From the NCBI GenBank assembly GCA_020850755.1, contig JADZEB010000035.1, positions 1 through 64,000 on the forward strand: a stretch of DNA of 64,000 nt, written 5' to 3'. How positions within the stretch are numbered: position 1 is the first letter of the stretch; every line of letters starts with the position of its first letter. The DNA is from Alphaproteobacteria bacterium. GTDB taxonomy: Bacteria; Pseudomonadota; Alphaproteobacteria; Acetobacterales; Acetobacteraceae. Below, in pieces: positions 13,831 to 23,799 of the stretch. The notes beneath the pieces were generated by a model. The model was not told the DNA's origin, did not search any database, and saw nothing but the letters and a program-made list of their open reading frames with translations. A program made the position numbers and the translations under genes.

Positions 13831-14141
13831 TGGCAACCATCGGGCTGTTCCACTATCTGGCGGTCGCGGCGATCCTGCTGACGCTCGGCATTTTCGGCAT
13901 CTTCCTCAACCGCAAGAACGTGATCGTGATCCTGATGTCGGTCGAGCTGATGCTGCTGGCCGTGAACATCAACCTGGTCGCGTTCTCGACCCATCTCCAG
14001 GACCTGGTTGGCCAGGTCTTCGCCATGTTCGTCCTTACCGTCGCGGCCGCGGAGGCGGCGATCGGGCTGGCGATCGTGGTGGTCTATTTCCGCAACCGCG
14101 GCACCATCGCGGTTGAGGACATCAACCTGATGAAGGGCTGA
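13830..14141 (+). CDS. nuoK: NADH-quinone oxidoreductase subunit K, 103 aa
   Basis: ND4L-type membrane subunit with three helices. The membrane glutamates of the proton path are visible in [15 protein letters not shown] and in [14 protein letters not shown]. Starts on the last base of the nuoJ stop; nuoL follows after 9 bp. Confidence 0.97.
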   Translation: MATIGLFHYLAVAAILLTLGIFGIFLNRKNVIVILMSVELMLLAVNINLVAFSTHLQDLVGQVFAMFVLTVAAAEAAIGLAIVVVYFRNRGTIAVEDINLMKG

Positions 14142-14150
14142 GGGGCAGGC

Positions 14151-16229
14151 ATGCTGTACATCGCCGCCGTCTTCCTGCCGCTGCTCGGCTGCCTTCTGGC
14201 CGGACTGATCGGGCAGTATCTGAACGGGGTCTGGCGCCTGGTGCCGGCCGGCGCGGCCGGGCATGGCCACGATGCGCACGGGCATGACGACCACGCCCAC
14301 GCCCACACCCATGGCGATCATGGCCAGGATGACCATGGCCATGGCCACGACCATGCACCGCAGCCGGGCGACCGCTTCGCGCAGATGATCACCGTGCTGT
14401 GCATGGCGGTGGCGGCACTGTGCGGCGTGCTCGCCTTCTTCGATGTCGCCTATGCCGGGCACGCGCGGACGGTGACGCTGTTCACCTTCATCGACAGCGG
14501 CAGCCTCGAGGTTTCCTGGGCGCTGCGCTACGACACGCTCTCGGCCGTGATGGTGGGCATGGTCACGGTGGTTTCCACGCTGATCCATGTCTACAGCGTG
14601 GGCTACATGGCGCACGACAAGACCGTGCCGCGCTTCATGGCCTATCTGTCGCTGTTCACCTTCGCCATGCTGATGCTGGTGACGGCCGACAACCTGGTGC
14701 AGCTCTTCTTCGGCTGGGAAGGGGTGGGCCTCGCCTCCTACCTGCTGATCGGCTACTGGTACGAGCGGCCTTCGGCCGGGGCCGCGGCGATCAAGGCGTT
14801 CCTGGTCAATCGCGTGGGCGATCTCGGCTTCGCGCTCGGCATTGCCGGCGTGTTCCTGCTGTTCGGCTCGGTCGAGTTCTCGACCATCTTCGCCGCCGTG
14901 GCCGAGCATCGCGACGCGGTGGTGAACATCGCCGGCATCGAGATGCGCACGCTCGAACTCCTCTGCGTGTTGCTATTCATCGGCGCGATGGGCAAGAGCG
15001 CGCAGCTCGGCCTGCACACATGGCTGCCGGACGCGATGGAGGGGCCGACGCCGGTCTCGGCGCTGATCCATGCCGCGACCATGGTCACGGCCGGCGTGTT
15101 CATGGTCGCGCGCCTCTCGCCGCTGTTCGAGTATGCACCGAACGCGCTTGCGCTCGTCACGCTGGTCGGCGCCGCGACCGCCTTCTTCGCCGCCACCGTG
15201 GGCTGCGTGCAGAACGACATCAAGCGCGTCATCGCCTATTCGACCTGCAGCCAGCTTGGCTACATGTTCTTCGCCGCGGGCGTCTCCGCCTATCCGGCGG
15301 CGATCTTCCACCTGTTCACCCACGCCTTCTTCAAGGCGCTGCTGTTCCTCGGCGCGGGCAGCGTGATCCACGCCATGTCCGACGAACAGGACATCCGCAG
15401 GATGGGCGGCATCTGGCGCAAGGTGCCGATCACCTACACGGTGATGTGGATCGGCAGCCTGGCGCTGGCGGGCATTCCGCTGTTCGCCGGCTACTACTCC
15501 AAGGACATGGTGCTGGAGGCGGCCTGGGCCTCGCATACGGCGCACGGCAGGATCGCCTATTTCCTCGGCATCGCCGCGGCCTTCATGACCGCCTTCTACT
15601 CCTGGCGCCTGTTGCTGCTGACCTTCCACGGCACCCCGCGCGCGGACAAGCATGTGATGGACCATGTCCATGAAAGCCCGCTGGTGATGACCGTGCCGCT
15701 GATGCTGCTGGCGGCGGGCGCGGTGTTCGCCGGCATGGCCTTCTACGAGAGCTTCGTCGGCCACCACTTCGCCGAGTTCTGGCGCGAGGCGATCTTCATC
15801 GCGCCCGAGCACCACGCCATGCACGATGCGCACGATGTCGCCACCTGGGTGAAGAAGCTGCCGCTGGTCTGTGCGCTCTCCGGGATCGCGCTGGCCTATG
15901 TGTTCTACTTGCTGCGCCCCGAGCTGCCGGGCCTGATCGCCGCGCGCTTCCAGGGGCTCTACCGGTTCCTGCTCAACAAGTGGTACTTCGACGAGCTCTA
16001 CGACGCGATCTTCGTGCGCCCCTCGATGGCGCTCGGCCGCGTCCTGTGGAAGGGCGGCGATGGCGCGGTGATCGACGGGCTCGGCCCGGACGGTGTCGCC
16101 GCCGCCACCCGAGCGGTTGCCGCCCGCGCGGTGCGGGCGCAGACGGGTTTCGTCTATCACTACGCCTTCGTCATGCTGGCCGGGCTCGTCGCGCTGGTCA
16201 CGCTCTGGTTCATGCTGCGCGCGGGCTGA
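14151..16229 (+). CDS. nuoL: NADH-quinone oxidoreductase subunit L with His-rich insert, 692 aa
   Basis: ND5-type antiporter-like proton-pumping subunit at the far end of the membrane arm. Core signatures include FFGWEGVGLASYLLIGYWY, GKSAQLGLHTWLPDAMEGPT, and the Lys/His-bearing helices around KRVIAYSTCSQLGYM and LFTHAFFKALLFLGAGS. The C-terminal region contains the long lateral helix. Between helix 1 and helix 2 (residues 38-68) is an unusual loop of alternating His, Gly and Asp with 13 histidines, resembling metal-binding loops of zinc or nickel transporters. Otherwise normal for the family. Confidence 0.97.
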   Translation: MLYIAAVFLPLLGCLLAGLIGQYLNGVWRLVPAGAAGHGHDAHGHDDHAHAHTHGDHGQDDHGHGHDHAPQPGDRFAQMITVLCMAVAALCGVLAFFDVAYAGHARTVTLFTFIDSGSLEVSWALRYDTLSAVMVGMVTVVSTLIHVYSVGYMAHDKTVPRFMAYLSLFTFAMLMLVTADNLVQLFFGWEGVGLASYLLIGYWYERPSAGAAAIKAFLVNRVGDLGFALGIAGVFLLFGSVEFSTIFAAVAEHRDAVVNIAGIEMRTLELLCVLLFIGAMGKSAQLGLHTWLPDAMEGPTPVSALIHAATMVTAGVFMVARLSPLFEYAPNALALVTLVGAATAFFAATVGCVQNDIKRVIAYSTCSQLGYMFFAAGVSAYPAAIFHLFTHAFFKALLFLGAGSVIHAMSDEQDIRRMGGIWRKVPITYTVMWIGSLALAGIPLFAGYYSKDMVLEAAWASHTAHGRIAYFLGIAAAFMTAFYSWRLLLLTFHGTPRADKHVMDHVHESPLVMTVPLMLLAAGAVFAGMAFYESFVGHHFAEFWREAIFIAPEHHAMHDAHDVATWVKKLPLVCALSGIALAYVFYLLRPELPGLIAARFQGLYRFLLNKWYFDELYDAIFVRPSMALGRVLWKGGDGAVIDGLGPDGVAAATRAVAARAVRAQTGFVYHYAFVMLAGLVALVTLWFMLRAG

Positions 16230-16238
16230 GGAACGACC

Positions 16239-17765
16239 ATGAACGCCGCCGGCTTTCCGCTGCTATCGCTCCTGACCTTCCTGCCGCTCGCGGGTGCCTT
16301 GTTCATTGCCACCGTGCGCGGCGACGAGGCCACGGTCGCGCGCAATGCCCGCTGGGGCGCGCTCTGGACCAGCATGATCGTGTTCGTGCTGAGCCTGTGG
16401 CTGTGGTTCGGCTTCGACAAGTCCTCGGCCGAGTTCCAGTTCGTCGAGCGCGCGGCCTGGCTGCCCGCCTTCAGCATCAACTACCATATGGGCGTGGACG
16501 GCATCTCGGTGCTGTTCGTGCTCCTGTCGACGCTGCTCACGCCGATCTGCATCCTGGCCTCGTGGGAGGCCATCACCGCGCGCGTGCGCGAGTACATGAT
16601 CGCCTTCCTGGTGCTGGAAACGATGATGGTCGGCATGTTCTGCGCGCTCGACATGGTGGTGTTCTACATCTTCTTCGAGGGCGTGCTGATCCCGATGTTC
16701 CTCATCATCGGGGTGTGGGGCGGGCCGCGGCGTGTCTATGCCGCGTTCAAGTTCTTCCTCTACACGCTGCTCGGCTCGGTCCTGATGCTGCTCGCGCTGC
16801 TGGCGATCTACTTCCATGCCGGCACCACCGACATCCCGACGCTGATCAGCCAGCACAACCTGCCGCGCGGCATGCAGACCTGGCTGTTCCTGGCCTTCCT
16901 TGCCTCCTTCGCGGTGAAGGTTCCGATGTGGCCGGTGCATACCTGGCTGCCCGACGCGCATGTGGAGGCACCCACCGCCGGCTCCGTCATCCTCGCCGGC
17001 GTTCTTTTGAAGATGGGCGGCTACGGTTTCCTGCGCTTCAGCCTGCCCATGCTGCCCGAGGCCTCGGCCTATTTCGCGCCGCTGATCTTCGCGCTCTCGA
17101 TCGTCGCGGTGATCTACACCTCGCTCGTGGCGCTGGCGCAGGAGGACATGAAGAAGCTGATCGCCTATTCCTCGGTCGCGCATATGGGCATGGTCACGCT
17201 TGGCACCTTCACCTTCAACACGCAGGGGCTGGAAGGGGCGATGTTCCAGATGCTGTCGCACGGCATCGTCTCGGGCGCATTGTTCCTGTGCGTGGGCGTG
17301 GTCTATGACCGCATCCACTCGCGCGAGATCGCGCGCTATGGCGGCCTGTCGGCGCGCATGCCGATCTATGCGCTGGTGTTCATGCTGTTCACCATGGCCT
17401 CGGTCGGGCTGCCGGGCACGGCGGGCTTCGTGGGCGAGTTCCTGGTCATCGTCGGCGCCTACAAGGTGAATATATGGGTGGCGCTGCTGGCGGCCAGCGG
17501 CATGGTGCTGGGCGCGGCCTACATGCTCTATCTCTACCGCCGCGTCATCTTCGGCGGCATCACGCGCGCCGATCTGCGCTCCATCCTCGATCTCAGCCCG
17601 CGCGAGACAGCGGTGTTCGCCCCGCTTGTGGTGCTGACGCTGTGGATGGGCATCTATCCCTCCAGCTTCACCGACTTCTTCGACCAGTCGGTGCAGGGGC
17701 TGATCGCGCACCACCAGGCGGCGCTCGGCCGGGCAACCGCCTTCGCGGCAGGAGCCGTGCAATGA
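16239..17765 (+). CDS. nuoM: NADH-quinone oxidoreductase subunit M, 508 aa
   Basis: ND4-type antiporter-like proton-pumping subunit. Recognisable elements are [52 protein letters not shown] and [14 protein letters not shown], with the expected membrane lysines. About 14 hydrophobic helices. Its stop overlaps the nuoN start by four bases. Confidence 0.97.
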   Translation: MNAAGFPLLSLLTFLPLAGALFIATVRGDEATVARNARWGALWTSMIVFVLSLWLWFGFDKSSAEFQFVERAAWLPAFSINYHMGVDGISVLFVLLSTLLTPICILASWEAITARVREYMIAFLVLETMMVGMFCALDMVVFYIFFEGVLIPMFLIIGVWGGPRRVYAAFKFFLYTLLGSVLMLLALLAIYFHAGTTDIPTLISQHNLPRGMQTWLFLAFLASFAVKVPMWPVHTWLPDAHVEAPTAGSVILAGVLLKMGGYGFLRFSLPMLPEASAYFAPLIFALSIVAVIYTSLVALAQEDMKKLIAYSSVAHMGMVTLGTFTFNTQGLEGAMFQMLSHGIVSGALFLCVGVVYDRIHSREIARYGGLSARMPIYALVFMLFTMASVGLPGTAGFVGEFLVIVGAYKVNIWVALLAASGMVLGAAYMLYLYRRVIFGGITRADLRSILDLSPRETAVFAPLVVLTLWMGIYPSSFTDFFDQSVQGLIAHHQAALGRATAFAAGAVQ

Positions 17766-19225
17766 TCCCCGCCACCACCTTCGCCAGCCTGAACTGGTCG
17801 CTGGCGCTGCCCGAGATCTTCCTGGCCTGCGCGGCGATGGTGCTGCTGGTGTTCGGCGTCACGCGCAAGGCCGACCCGCAGCGCGAGGTGTCCTGGCTGT
17901 CGGTCTTGGTGTTGGCCATCACCGCCGCGCTGGTGCTGGCGCAAGGGGGCGACAAGGCGCAGGCCTTCGCCGGGCTGTTCGTGCTGGATGGCTTCGCCCG
18001 CTTCGTCAAGCTGATGGTGCTGCTGGCTGCCGGCCTCGGCATCGTCATGTCGATCTCGTATCTGGAGCACGAGAAGCTGTCGCGCTTCGAGTATCCGGTG
18101 CTGATCCTGCTCGCCACGCTCGGCATGATGATGATGGTCAGCGCCAACGACCTGATGTCGCTCTATCTCGGGCTCGAGTTGCAATCGCTGTCGCTCTATG
18201 TGATCGCCGCCTTCGCGCGCGATTCCGAGCGTTCCACGGAAGCCGGCCTGAAGTATTTCGTCCTCGGCGCGCTGGCCTCGGGGCTGCTGCTCTATGGCGC
18301 ATCGCTGGTCTATGGCTTCGCCGGCACCACCAACTTCGCCGCGATCGCCGATGTGCTCACCAGGGCCGATGCCGCCAAGCCGCCGCTCGGCGTGGTGTTC
18401 GGGCTGGTGTTCGTTGCTGCGGGCCTGTCGTTCAAGGTCTCGGCGGTGCCGTTCCACATGTGGACGCCCGATGTGTACGAAGGCTCGCCCACGCCGGTGA
18501 CGGCCTTCTTCTCGGTCGGTCCCAAGATCGCGGCCGTGGGCCTGTTCCTGCGCGTCATGGCCGGCCCCTTCGCGCCGATGCTCGGCCAGTGGCAGCAGCT
18601 CATGGTGCTGATCTCGATCGGATCGATGGCGCTTGGTGCCTTCGCCGCGATCGGGCAGAGCAACATCAAGCGCCTGATGGCCTACAGCTCGATCGGCCAT
18701 ATGGGCTATGCGCTGATCGGGCTCGCGGCCGGCACGGCCGAGGGCGTGCACGGCGTTCTGGTCTATATGGCGATCTACCTGGTGATGAATGTCGGCACCT
18801 TCGCCTGCATCCTGTGCATGCGCCGCGAGGGGCGGATGGTGGAAGGCATCGACGATCTGGCCGGCCTTGCCCGCACCGACCCGCTGATGGCGCTGGCGCT
18901 GGCGATCTTCATGTTCTCGATGGCGGGCATACCGCCGCTCGCCGGCTTCTTCGGCAAGCTCTACGTGTTCCTGGCGGCGGTGAAGGCCGGCATGTGGGCG
19001 CTGGCCATCATCGGCGTGCTGGCCAGCGTGGTGGGTGCCTTCTACTATCTGCGCATCATCAAGGTGATGTATTTCGACGCCGATGCCGGCGCCTTCGAGC
19101 CGCGTCCGGCTGCGCTCTCTGCGGTGATCGCCGGCACCGGGGCGGTGACGACGCTGTTCTTCGTCTGGCCCGCGCCGCTGGTCGTGGCGGCACAGGCGGC
19201 AGCGGCGACCCTGTTCGGCGGATGA
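17762..19225 (+). CDS. nuoN: NADH-quinone oxidoreductase subunit N, 487 aa
   Basis: ND2-type antiporter-like subunit, last of the 14 nuo genes. Signatures include [54 protein letters not shown] and [20 protein letters not shown]. The ATG at 17762 overlaps the nuoM stop (ATGA), which defines the start although the frame stays open upstream. The birA start overlaps its stop by ATGA as well. Confidence 0.97.
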   Translation: MIPATTFASLNWSLALPEIFLACAAMVLLVFGVTRKADPQREVSWLSVLVLAITAALVLAQGGDKAQAFAGLFVLDGFARFVKLMVLLAAGLGIVMSISYLEHEKLSRFEYPVLILLATLGMMMMVSANDLMSLYLGLELQSLSLYVIAAFARDSERSTEAGLKYFVLGALASGLLLYGASLVYGFAGTTNFAAIADVLTRADAAKPPLGVVFGLVFVAAGLSFKVSAVPFHMWTPDVYEGSPTPVTAFFSVGPKIAAVGLFLRVMAGPFAPMLGQWQQLMVLISIGSMALGAFAAIGQSNIKRLMAYSSIGHMGYALIGLAAGTAEGVHGVLVYMAIYLVMNVGTFACILCMRREGRMVEGIDDLAGLARTDPLMALALAIFMFSMAGIPPLAGFFGKLYVFLAAVKAGMWALAIIGVLASVVGAFYYLRIIKVMYFDADAGAFEPRPAALSAVIAGTGAVTTLFFVWPAPLVVAAQAAAATLFGG

Positions 19226-20025
19226 GCGAGGCGGCGGGCGCGCATGCGGGCTGGCGCCTCGCGGTCCATGAGTGTCTGCAGAGCACGAACGACACGGCGA
19301 TAGCGGCAGCCGAGGCCGGCGAGCCCGGGGGTTTGGCCGTGCTCGCGCTGGAGCAGACCGCAGGACGCGGGCGCCACGGGCGCGCCTGGGCCAGCGCCAG
19401 GGGCAACCTCCATCTCTCGGTGCTGCTGCGACCGGCGCAGGTGGCGCATCCGGGCCAATGGGCGATCCTGGCAGGCCTCGCCGCGGCAGAGACGCTGGCC
19501 GACCTGCTCCCTGCCGAGCTGGCGCCGCGCCTGAAATGGCCCAACGACCTGCTCGTGGACGGGGCCAAGATCGGCGGCGTTCTGGTCGAGACGGCGCCGG
19601 GGAACGGTGCGCCCGCAAGCGCCTGGGTGGTGATCGGCATCGGCCTGAACCTCGCCGCGCACCCGGATGACGCGGCGCGGCCGGCAACCTCGCTCGCCGC
19701 GCTCGGCATCGCGCCGCCGCCACCGCGCCGTGTCGCCTCGGCACTGCTCGATGCGATCGCGCGCTGGCGCATGGTGCTCGACCATGCCGGCTTCGCGCCT
19801 CTGGCCGCGGCGTGGTGCAGCCGCGGCCCGGCCATGGGCGAGGTGCTGTCCGTGCGGCTGCCGCGGGGCGCGGTCCAGGGGCGCTTCGCCGGACTGGACG
19901 CGGACGGGGCGCTTGTGGTGGAAACCGGGACGGGGCGCACGGAGCGGATCACCGGCGGCGAGGTCTTCCCCGCCACGCCCGCCACTGCGCCCGCGAAGGA
20001 GGCGGCCGATGCTGCTCGTGGTTGA
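19222..20025 (+). CDS. birA: Biotin-[acetyl-CoA-carboxylase] ligase, 267 aa
   Basis: Attaches biotin to the carrier protein of acetyl-CoA carboxylase and related enzymes through biotinyl-AMP. The biotin/ATP loop GRGRHGRAW and the [15 protein letters not shown] motif are clear, and a small C-terminal beta domain ends the protein. It lacks the N-terminal helix-turn-helix of E. coli BirA, so it should be a ligase only, not a repressor. It overlaps nuoN by four bases and coaX by 17, so it is probably expressed as the tail of the nuo transcript. Confidence 0.93.
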   Translation: MSEAAGAHAGWRLAVHECLQSTNDTAIAAAEAGEPGGLAVLALEQTAGRGRHGRAWASARGNLHLSVLLRPAQVAHPGQWAILAGLAAAETLADLLPAELAPRLKWPNDLLVDGAKIGGVLVETAPGNGAPASAWVVIGIGLNLAAHPDDAARPATSLAALGIAPPPPRRVASALLDAIARWRMVLDHAGFAPLAAAWCSRGPAMGEVLSVRLPRGAVQGRFAGLDADGALVVETGTGRTERITGGEVFPATPATAPAKEAADAARG

Positions 20026-20794
20026 CGCCGGCAATACCAACATCGTCTTCGCTGTCCATGACGGCGAGGGCTGGCGCGGGCAGTGGCGCGTCGCCACCAA
20101 CCCCGAGCGCACGGCCGATGAATACGCCGTCTGGCTGCACACGCTGCTGGGCCATGCGGGGCTTCGCTTCCAGGATGTCGATGGCGTCGTCATCGGCAGC
20201 GTGGTGCCGGCGGCGAACTTCAACCTGATGCGCCTGTCGCGCGCCTGGTTCCACTGCGACCCCTTGCTGGTGCGCGCCGCCGGCTTCGACTGGGGCTTCG
20301 AGGTGCGCATCGACAACCCGCAGGAGGTGGGCGCCGACCGGTTGCTCAATGCCATCGCCGCGCATGCCCATTGGAAGGGGCCGCTGATCGCCATCGATTT
20401 CGGCACCGCCACCACCTTCGACGTGGTCGATGGCGAGGGGCATTATCTCGGCGGCGTGATCGCGCCCGGCATCAACCTCTCGCTCGAAGCCCTGCACCGC
20501 GCCGCCGCCGCCCTGCCGCGCATCGCCGTGCAGCGCCCGCAGGCGGTGATCGGCCGCTCCACGGTGCCGGCGATGCAGTCCGGCATCTACTGGGGCTATG
20601 TCGGGCTGATCGAGGGTATCACGCGGCGCATCGCCGCCGAGTTCGGCCAGCCGATGAAGGTGATCGCCACCGGCGGGCTGGCGCCCTTGTTCGCCGGCGG
20701 CACCACCGAGATCCACCATGTCGATCCCGAGCTTACCTTGCGCGGCCTGCTGCTGTTCGCCGCGCGCAACCCGCCGCCCAGGCCGAAGCGCTGA
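20009..20794 (+). CDS. coaX: Type III pantothenate kinase, 261 aa
   Basis: Phosphorylates pantothenate in the first step of coenzyme A synthesis. ASKHA fold: phosphate-binding [13 protein letters not shown] at the N terminus, the [17 protein letters not shown] segment, [14 protein letters not shown] and [11 protein letters not shown] near the end. ATG at 20009 lies inside the end of birA with AAGGAGG just upstream. Confidence 0.95.
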   Translation: MLLVVDAGNTNIVFAVHDGEGWRGQWRVATNPERTADEYAVWLHTLLGHAGLRFQDVDGVVIGSVVPAANFNLMRLSRAWFHCDPLLVRAAGFDWGFEVRIDNPQEVGADRLLNAIAAHAHWKGPLIAIDFGTATTFDVVDGEGHYLGGVIAPGINLSLEALHRAAAALPRIAVQRPQAVIGRSTVPAMQSGIYWGYVGLIEGITRRIAAEFGQPMKVIATGGLAPLFAGGTTEIHHVDPELTLRGLLLFAARNPPPRPKR

Positions 20795-20830
20795 GGCCCG
20801 GCGCCCCGCCATCATGCAGGTGTTCCGCAC

Positions 20831-22489
20831 ATGACTGTCCGCGCCGAGGGCGACCTCGCATTCCTGCCCCTTGGCGGGGCCGGCGAGATCGGCATGAACC
20901 TCAACCTCTACCGCTCGGGCGGCAAGTGGCTGGCGGTCGATTGCGGCATGGGCTTCGGCGATGCCGAGACGCCGCATGTCGATATCATGGTGCCGGACCC
21001 GGGCTTCATCGCCGAACGCAAGCGCGACCTGGTGGGCCTTGTCATCACCCACGCGCACGAGGACCATATCGGCGCGATTCCGTCGATCTGGCCGCGCCTC
21101 GGCTGCCCGGTCTACGCCACGCCCTTCGCCACGGCGATGCTGCGGCGCAAGCTTGCCGATGCCGGGCTTGCCGGGGCGGTGCCGATCACTATCGTGCCCT
21201 GCGGCGGGCGCGCCTCGCTGCCGCCCTTCGATGTCGAGTGGCTGCGCGTCGCCCACTCCATCCCCGAGGCGCATGCGCTGGCGATCCGCACCCCGCGCGG
21301 CCTGATCCTGCACACCGGCGACTGGAAGCTCGACCCGCAGCCGCTGATCGGCCCGCCGACCGACGAGGCCGCCTTCGCGCGCCTGGGCGAGGAGGGCGTG
21401 CTCGCCATGATCTGCGATTCCACCAACGCGCTGGTGGAAGGCGAGAGCGGCTCGGAAGCCGATGTGCGCGCGAGCCTGACCGAACTGATGCGCCAGGCCA
21501 GGGGCCGCGTGATCGTGACCTGCTTCTCCACCAACGTCGCGCGCGTGGAGAGTATTGCCGCGGCGGCCGAGGCGAACGAGCGGCAGGTGGCGCTGGTCGG
21601 TCGCTCGCTCTTGCGCGTGGCCGAGGCGGCGCGCGAGACCGGCTATCTGCGCGACCTGCCGGCCTTCGTCAGCGACGAGGATATCGACGACATCCCCGAC
21701 CGGCATGTGACCATCATCTGCACCGGCAGCCAGGCCGAACGCGGCTCGGCGCTGTCGCGCATGGCGGCCGACACGCATCCCACCGTGGCGCTGGGCGAGG
21801 GCGATACGGTGATCTTCTCCTCGCGCGTCATACCGGGCAACGAGCGTGCGATCTTCCGCCTCCAGGACGAGATCGCGCGGCTGGGCGCGCGCGTCATCAC
21901 CGAGCGCGACCATTTCGTGCACGTCTCCGGGCATCCGGCGCGCGACGAGCTGCGCCGGCTCTACGGCCTGGTGCGGCCGAAGATCGCCATTCCGGTGCAT
22001 GGCGAATGGCGCCACATGACCGAGCATGCCGCGCTGGCCAAGGAACTGGGGGTGCCGCGCACCGTGCTGGTGGAGGATGGCGACCTGGTCCGCCTCGCCC
22101 CGGGCACGGCCGAGATCGCGGAGAGCGTGCCGGTGGGCCGCCTCGTGCCCGATGGCGACCGCCTCCTGCCGCTGGAAGGGGGCGTGCTGGCCCAGCGCAA
22201 GCGCATGCTGTTCAACGGCGTGGTGGTGGCGAGCATCGCCGTGGATGCTTCGGGGCGCGTGCTGGCCCCGCCGCAGGTGGCCGCGCCCGGCCTCTACGAG
22301 CCGCAGGAGATCGCCGCCCTCGGCATCCCCGAGCGGCTGATGCAGTCGATCGGCGACCTGCCCACCCCCTTGCGCCGCGACGACGAGGCGCTACGTGATG
22401 CGGCACGCGGGGCGCTGCGCCGCATGGTCGGGCAGGCACTGGGCAAGCGCCCGACGGTGGAGATACACCTCCTCCGGCTGGGGCGCTGA
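20831..22489 (+). CDS. rnj: Ribonuclease J, 552 aa
   Basis: Metallo-beta-lactamase (beta-CASP) ribonuclease with 5'-exonuclease and endonuclease activity in RNA processing and decay. The metal-binding motif HAHEDH is at residues 74-79. LHTGDWKLD, CDSTNA and the beta-CASP motif HVSGHP follow, then PVHGEWRHM and a C-terminal domain. The birA-coaX-rnj-DUF1467-proS order is conserved in many Alphaproteobacteria. Confidence 0.95.
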   Translation: MTVRAEGDLAFLPLGGAGEIGMNLNLYRSGGKWLAVDCGMGFGDAETPHVDIMVPDPGFIAERKRDLVGLVITHAHEDHIGAIPSIWPRLGCPVYATPFATAMLRRKLADAGLAGAVPITIVPCGGRASLPPFDVEWLRVAHSIPEAHALAIRTPRGLILHTGDWKLDPQPLIGPPTDEAAFARLGEEGVLAMICDSTNALVEGESGSEADVRASLTELMRQARGRVIVTCFSTNVARVESIAAAAEANERQVALVGRSLLRVAEAARETGYLRDLPAFVSDEDIDDIPDRHVTIICTGSQAERGSALSRMAADTHPTVALGEGDTVIFSSRVIPGNERAIFRLQDEIARLGARVITERDHFVHVSGHPARDELRRLYGLVRPKIAIPVHGEWRHMTEHAALAKELGVPRTVLVEDGDLVRLAPGTAEIAESVPVGRLVPDGDRLLPLEGGVLAQRKRMLFNGVVVASIAVDASGRVLAPPQVAAPGLYEPQEIAALGIPERLMQSIGDLPTPLRRDDEALRDAARGALRRMVGQALGKRPTVEIHLLRLGR

Positions 22490-22545
22490 GGGCAGGGGCC
22501 TCCACCATCCGGCCGCCGGCCGGCGGAACGCCAAGGAGGTTGCGC

Positions 22546-22812
22546 GTGGGCTGGTTCCATATCGGCGTCGTGTTCGTGCTCGCCTGGTGGACCGTGCTGT
22601 TCGCGGTGCTGCCGCTCTGGACGCGCCCCGTTGCCAACCCCGAGGAGAAGGGGCAGTGGCGCGGGGCACCCGCCAACCCGATGATCGGGCGCAAGCTTCT
22701 GGTCACCACCGTGCTGGCCTGCATCATCACCGCGATCATCTACGCGATCGTCGCCTCCGACATCATCAGCCTGCGCGAGACATTCGCCCCGCCGCGGAGC
22801 TGGGACCGGTGA
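22546..22812 (+). CDS. DUF1467 family small membrane protein, 88 aa
   Basis: Function unknown. Two hydrophobic helices (about residues 5-25 and 50-70) flank a short hydrophilic loop. The protein matches the DUF1467 pattern: N-terminal WWxVLFxVLPxW followed by ANPEEKGQWRGAPANP. The GTG at 22546 was preferred to a TTG at 22540 because AAGGAGG ends six bases before it. The family typically lies next to rnj or proS in this class. The stop overlaps the tag start. Confidence 0.85.
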   Translation: MGWFHIGVVFVLAWWTVLFAVLPLWTRPVANPEEKGQWRGAPANPMIGRKLLVTTVLACIITAIIYAIVASDIISLRETFAPPRSWDR

Positions 22813-23372
22813 GCCTCTATTGCGATTTCGCGCGCGGCCATCCGCTGCACGGTCCCTATCACGACCGCGAATATGGCCGCCCGATCACGGACGAGACCGC
22901 CCTGTTCGAACGCCTGAGCCTGGAGATCATGCAGGCGGGACTGTCGTGGGAACTGGTGCTGAAGAAGCGCGAGGGGCTGCGCGCGGCCTATGCCGGCTTC
23001 TCGCCAGACCGCGTTGCCAGCTTCAGCGCGCGCGACCGGGCGCGGCTGATGGCCGATCCGGGCGTGATCCGCAACCGCCTCAAGATCGAGGCGACCATCG
23101 CCAACGCCGCCGCGGTGGTGGCGATGCGCCAGCGCGATGGCGGCTTCGCCGCCTGGCTCGCGGCGCAGCACCCGTTGCGCAAGCCCGACTGGGTCAGGCG
23201 GCTCAAGACCCGGTTCCGATTCGTGGGCGGGGAGATCGCGGGCGAGTTCCTGAAGAGCCTCGGCTACCTGCCCGGCGCCCATGGCGCGGACTGCCCGGTG
23301 CATCGCAGCATCCTGCGCCAGACAAAGCCGCCCTGGATCGATGTCGGGGCGGACTGGTATTCGCAGCAGTAG
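22809..23372 (+). CDS. tag: DNA-3-methyladenine glycosylase I, 187 aa
   Basis: Base-excision repair enzyme that removes 3-methyladenine from alkylated DNA. Family features: HxxYHDxEYGxP near the N terminus (HGPYHDREYGRPITDE), the FERLSLEIMQAGLSWELVLKKRE segment (shown in part), and a C-terminal GYLPGAH-DCPVH region matching the Cys/His zinc-site area. It starts with GTG overlapping the DUF1467 stop (GTGA), so the two are probably co-translated. No gene follows for 434 bp. Confidence 0.92.
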   Translation: MSLYCDFARGHPLHGPYHDREYGRPITDETALFERLSLEIMQAGLSWELVLKKREGLRAAYAGFSPDRVASFSARDRARLMADPGVIRNRLKIEATIANAAAVVAMRQRDGGFAAWLAAQHPLRKPDWVRRLKTRFRFVGGEIAGEFLKSLGYLPGAHGADCPVHRSILRQTKPPWIDVGADWYSQQ

Positions 23373-23490
23373 GCATTGCTGCACGAACAATAAGCAAATT
23401 GATCGGAATATGATCGGATTGCTGGGTCGCCCGCGCCGGTTGCACGAAAAATGTGCAGGGCGATCGCTGGGACAATGTTGCGCCGGCCAA

Positions 23491-23525
23491 CAAAAAAACA
23501 GGAAGAGGACAGCGCCCCTTCCTGT
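23491..23525 (-). terminator. Intrinsic terminator on the minus strand with no gene assigned
   Basis: Read on the minus strand, ACAGGAAG-N12-CTTCCTGT is followed at once by seven T residues, the standard Rho-independent form. No minus-strand gene ends here; the nearest minus-strand gene in the window is more than 24 kb away. It could end a small antisense RNA or be a relic. Confidence 0.6.
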
Positions 23526-23553
23526 CGTGTGACTGCGTTTCTTCCCAGAACTC

Positions 23554-23580
23554 GGGCCGCGTGCTTTTGCACGTCGGCCC
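23554..23580 (+). other. Hairpin GGGCC..GCGTGC/GCACG..GGCCC with T4 loop
   Basis: Two stacked 5-bp stems (GGGCC/GGCCC and CGTGC or GTGC/GCACG) with a TTTT loop. TATTTG follows on the plus strand, so it could weakly terminate the tag transcript. Equally, it could form part of a minus-strand RNA ending at 23491. Confidence 0.35.
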
Positions 23581-23725
23581 TATTTGTGTAGTCGAACTGC
23601 AATGCGAAGTCATCATTTTTCTATCCCTCCGGGCGCGGCTCCCGCCACGCTCTTTCGGATGGCGCCAGTTGAACGAAACATCCGTGCGCCGAGCCTGGGA
23701 CCCGCGGCTGCGGCGGCGGCACGCG

Positions 23726-23754
23726 TTGCACCAGGGCGGGCCTTTCCCTAATGT
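23726..23754 (+). promoter_or_regulatory. Probable proS promoter
   Basis: TTGCAC (23726-23731), a 17-bp spacer, then TAATGT (23749-23754). Initiation near 23761 gives a leader of about 45 nt, which carries the CCCCCGCACGAACGAGC element just before the start codon. Confidence 0.6.
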
Positions 23755-23782
23755 CTGGCGCTCCCGCGACCTGCCCGCCAAT

Positions 23783-23799
23783 CCCCCGCACGAACGAGC
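23783..23799 (+). promoter_or_regulatory. 17-base leader element shared with bamA
   Basis: CCCCCGCACGAACGAGC ends 7 bases before the proS ATG, where a Shine-Dalgarno sequence would be expected. The identical 17 bases end 5 bases before the bamA ATG. Function unknown; the CGAACGAG part could be a weak ribosome binding site or a target for a regulator. Confidence 0.4.

Noticed and set aside
23203-23781. 192-residue minus-strand frame before proS
   Set aside because: It runs straight through an intrinsic terminator and over part of tag, and has no recognisable composition or motifs.
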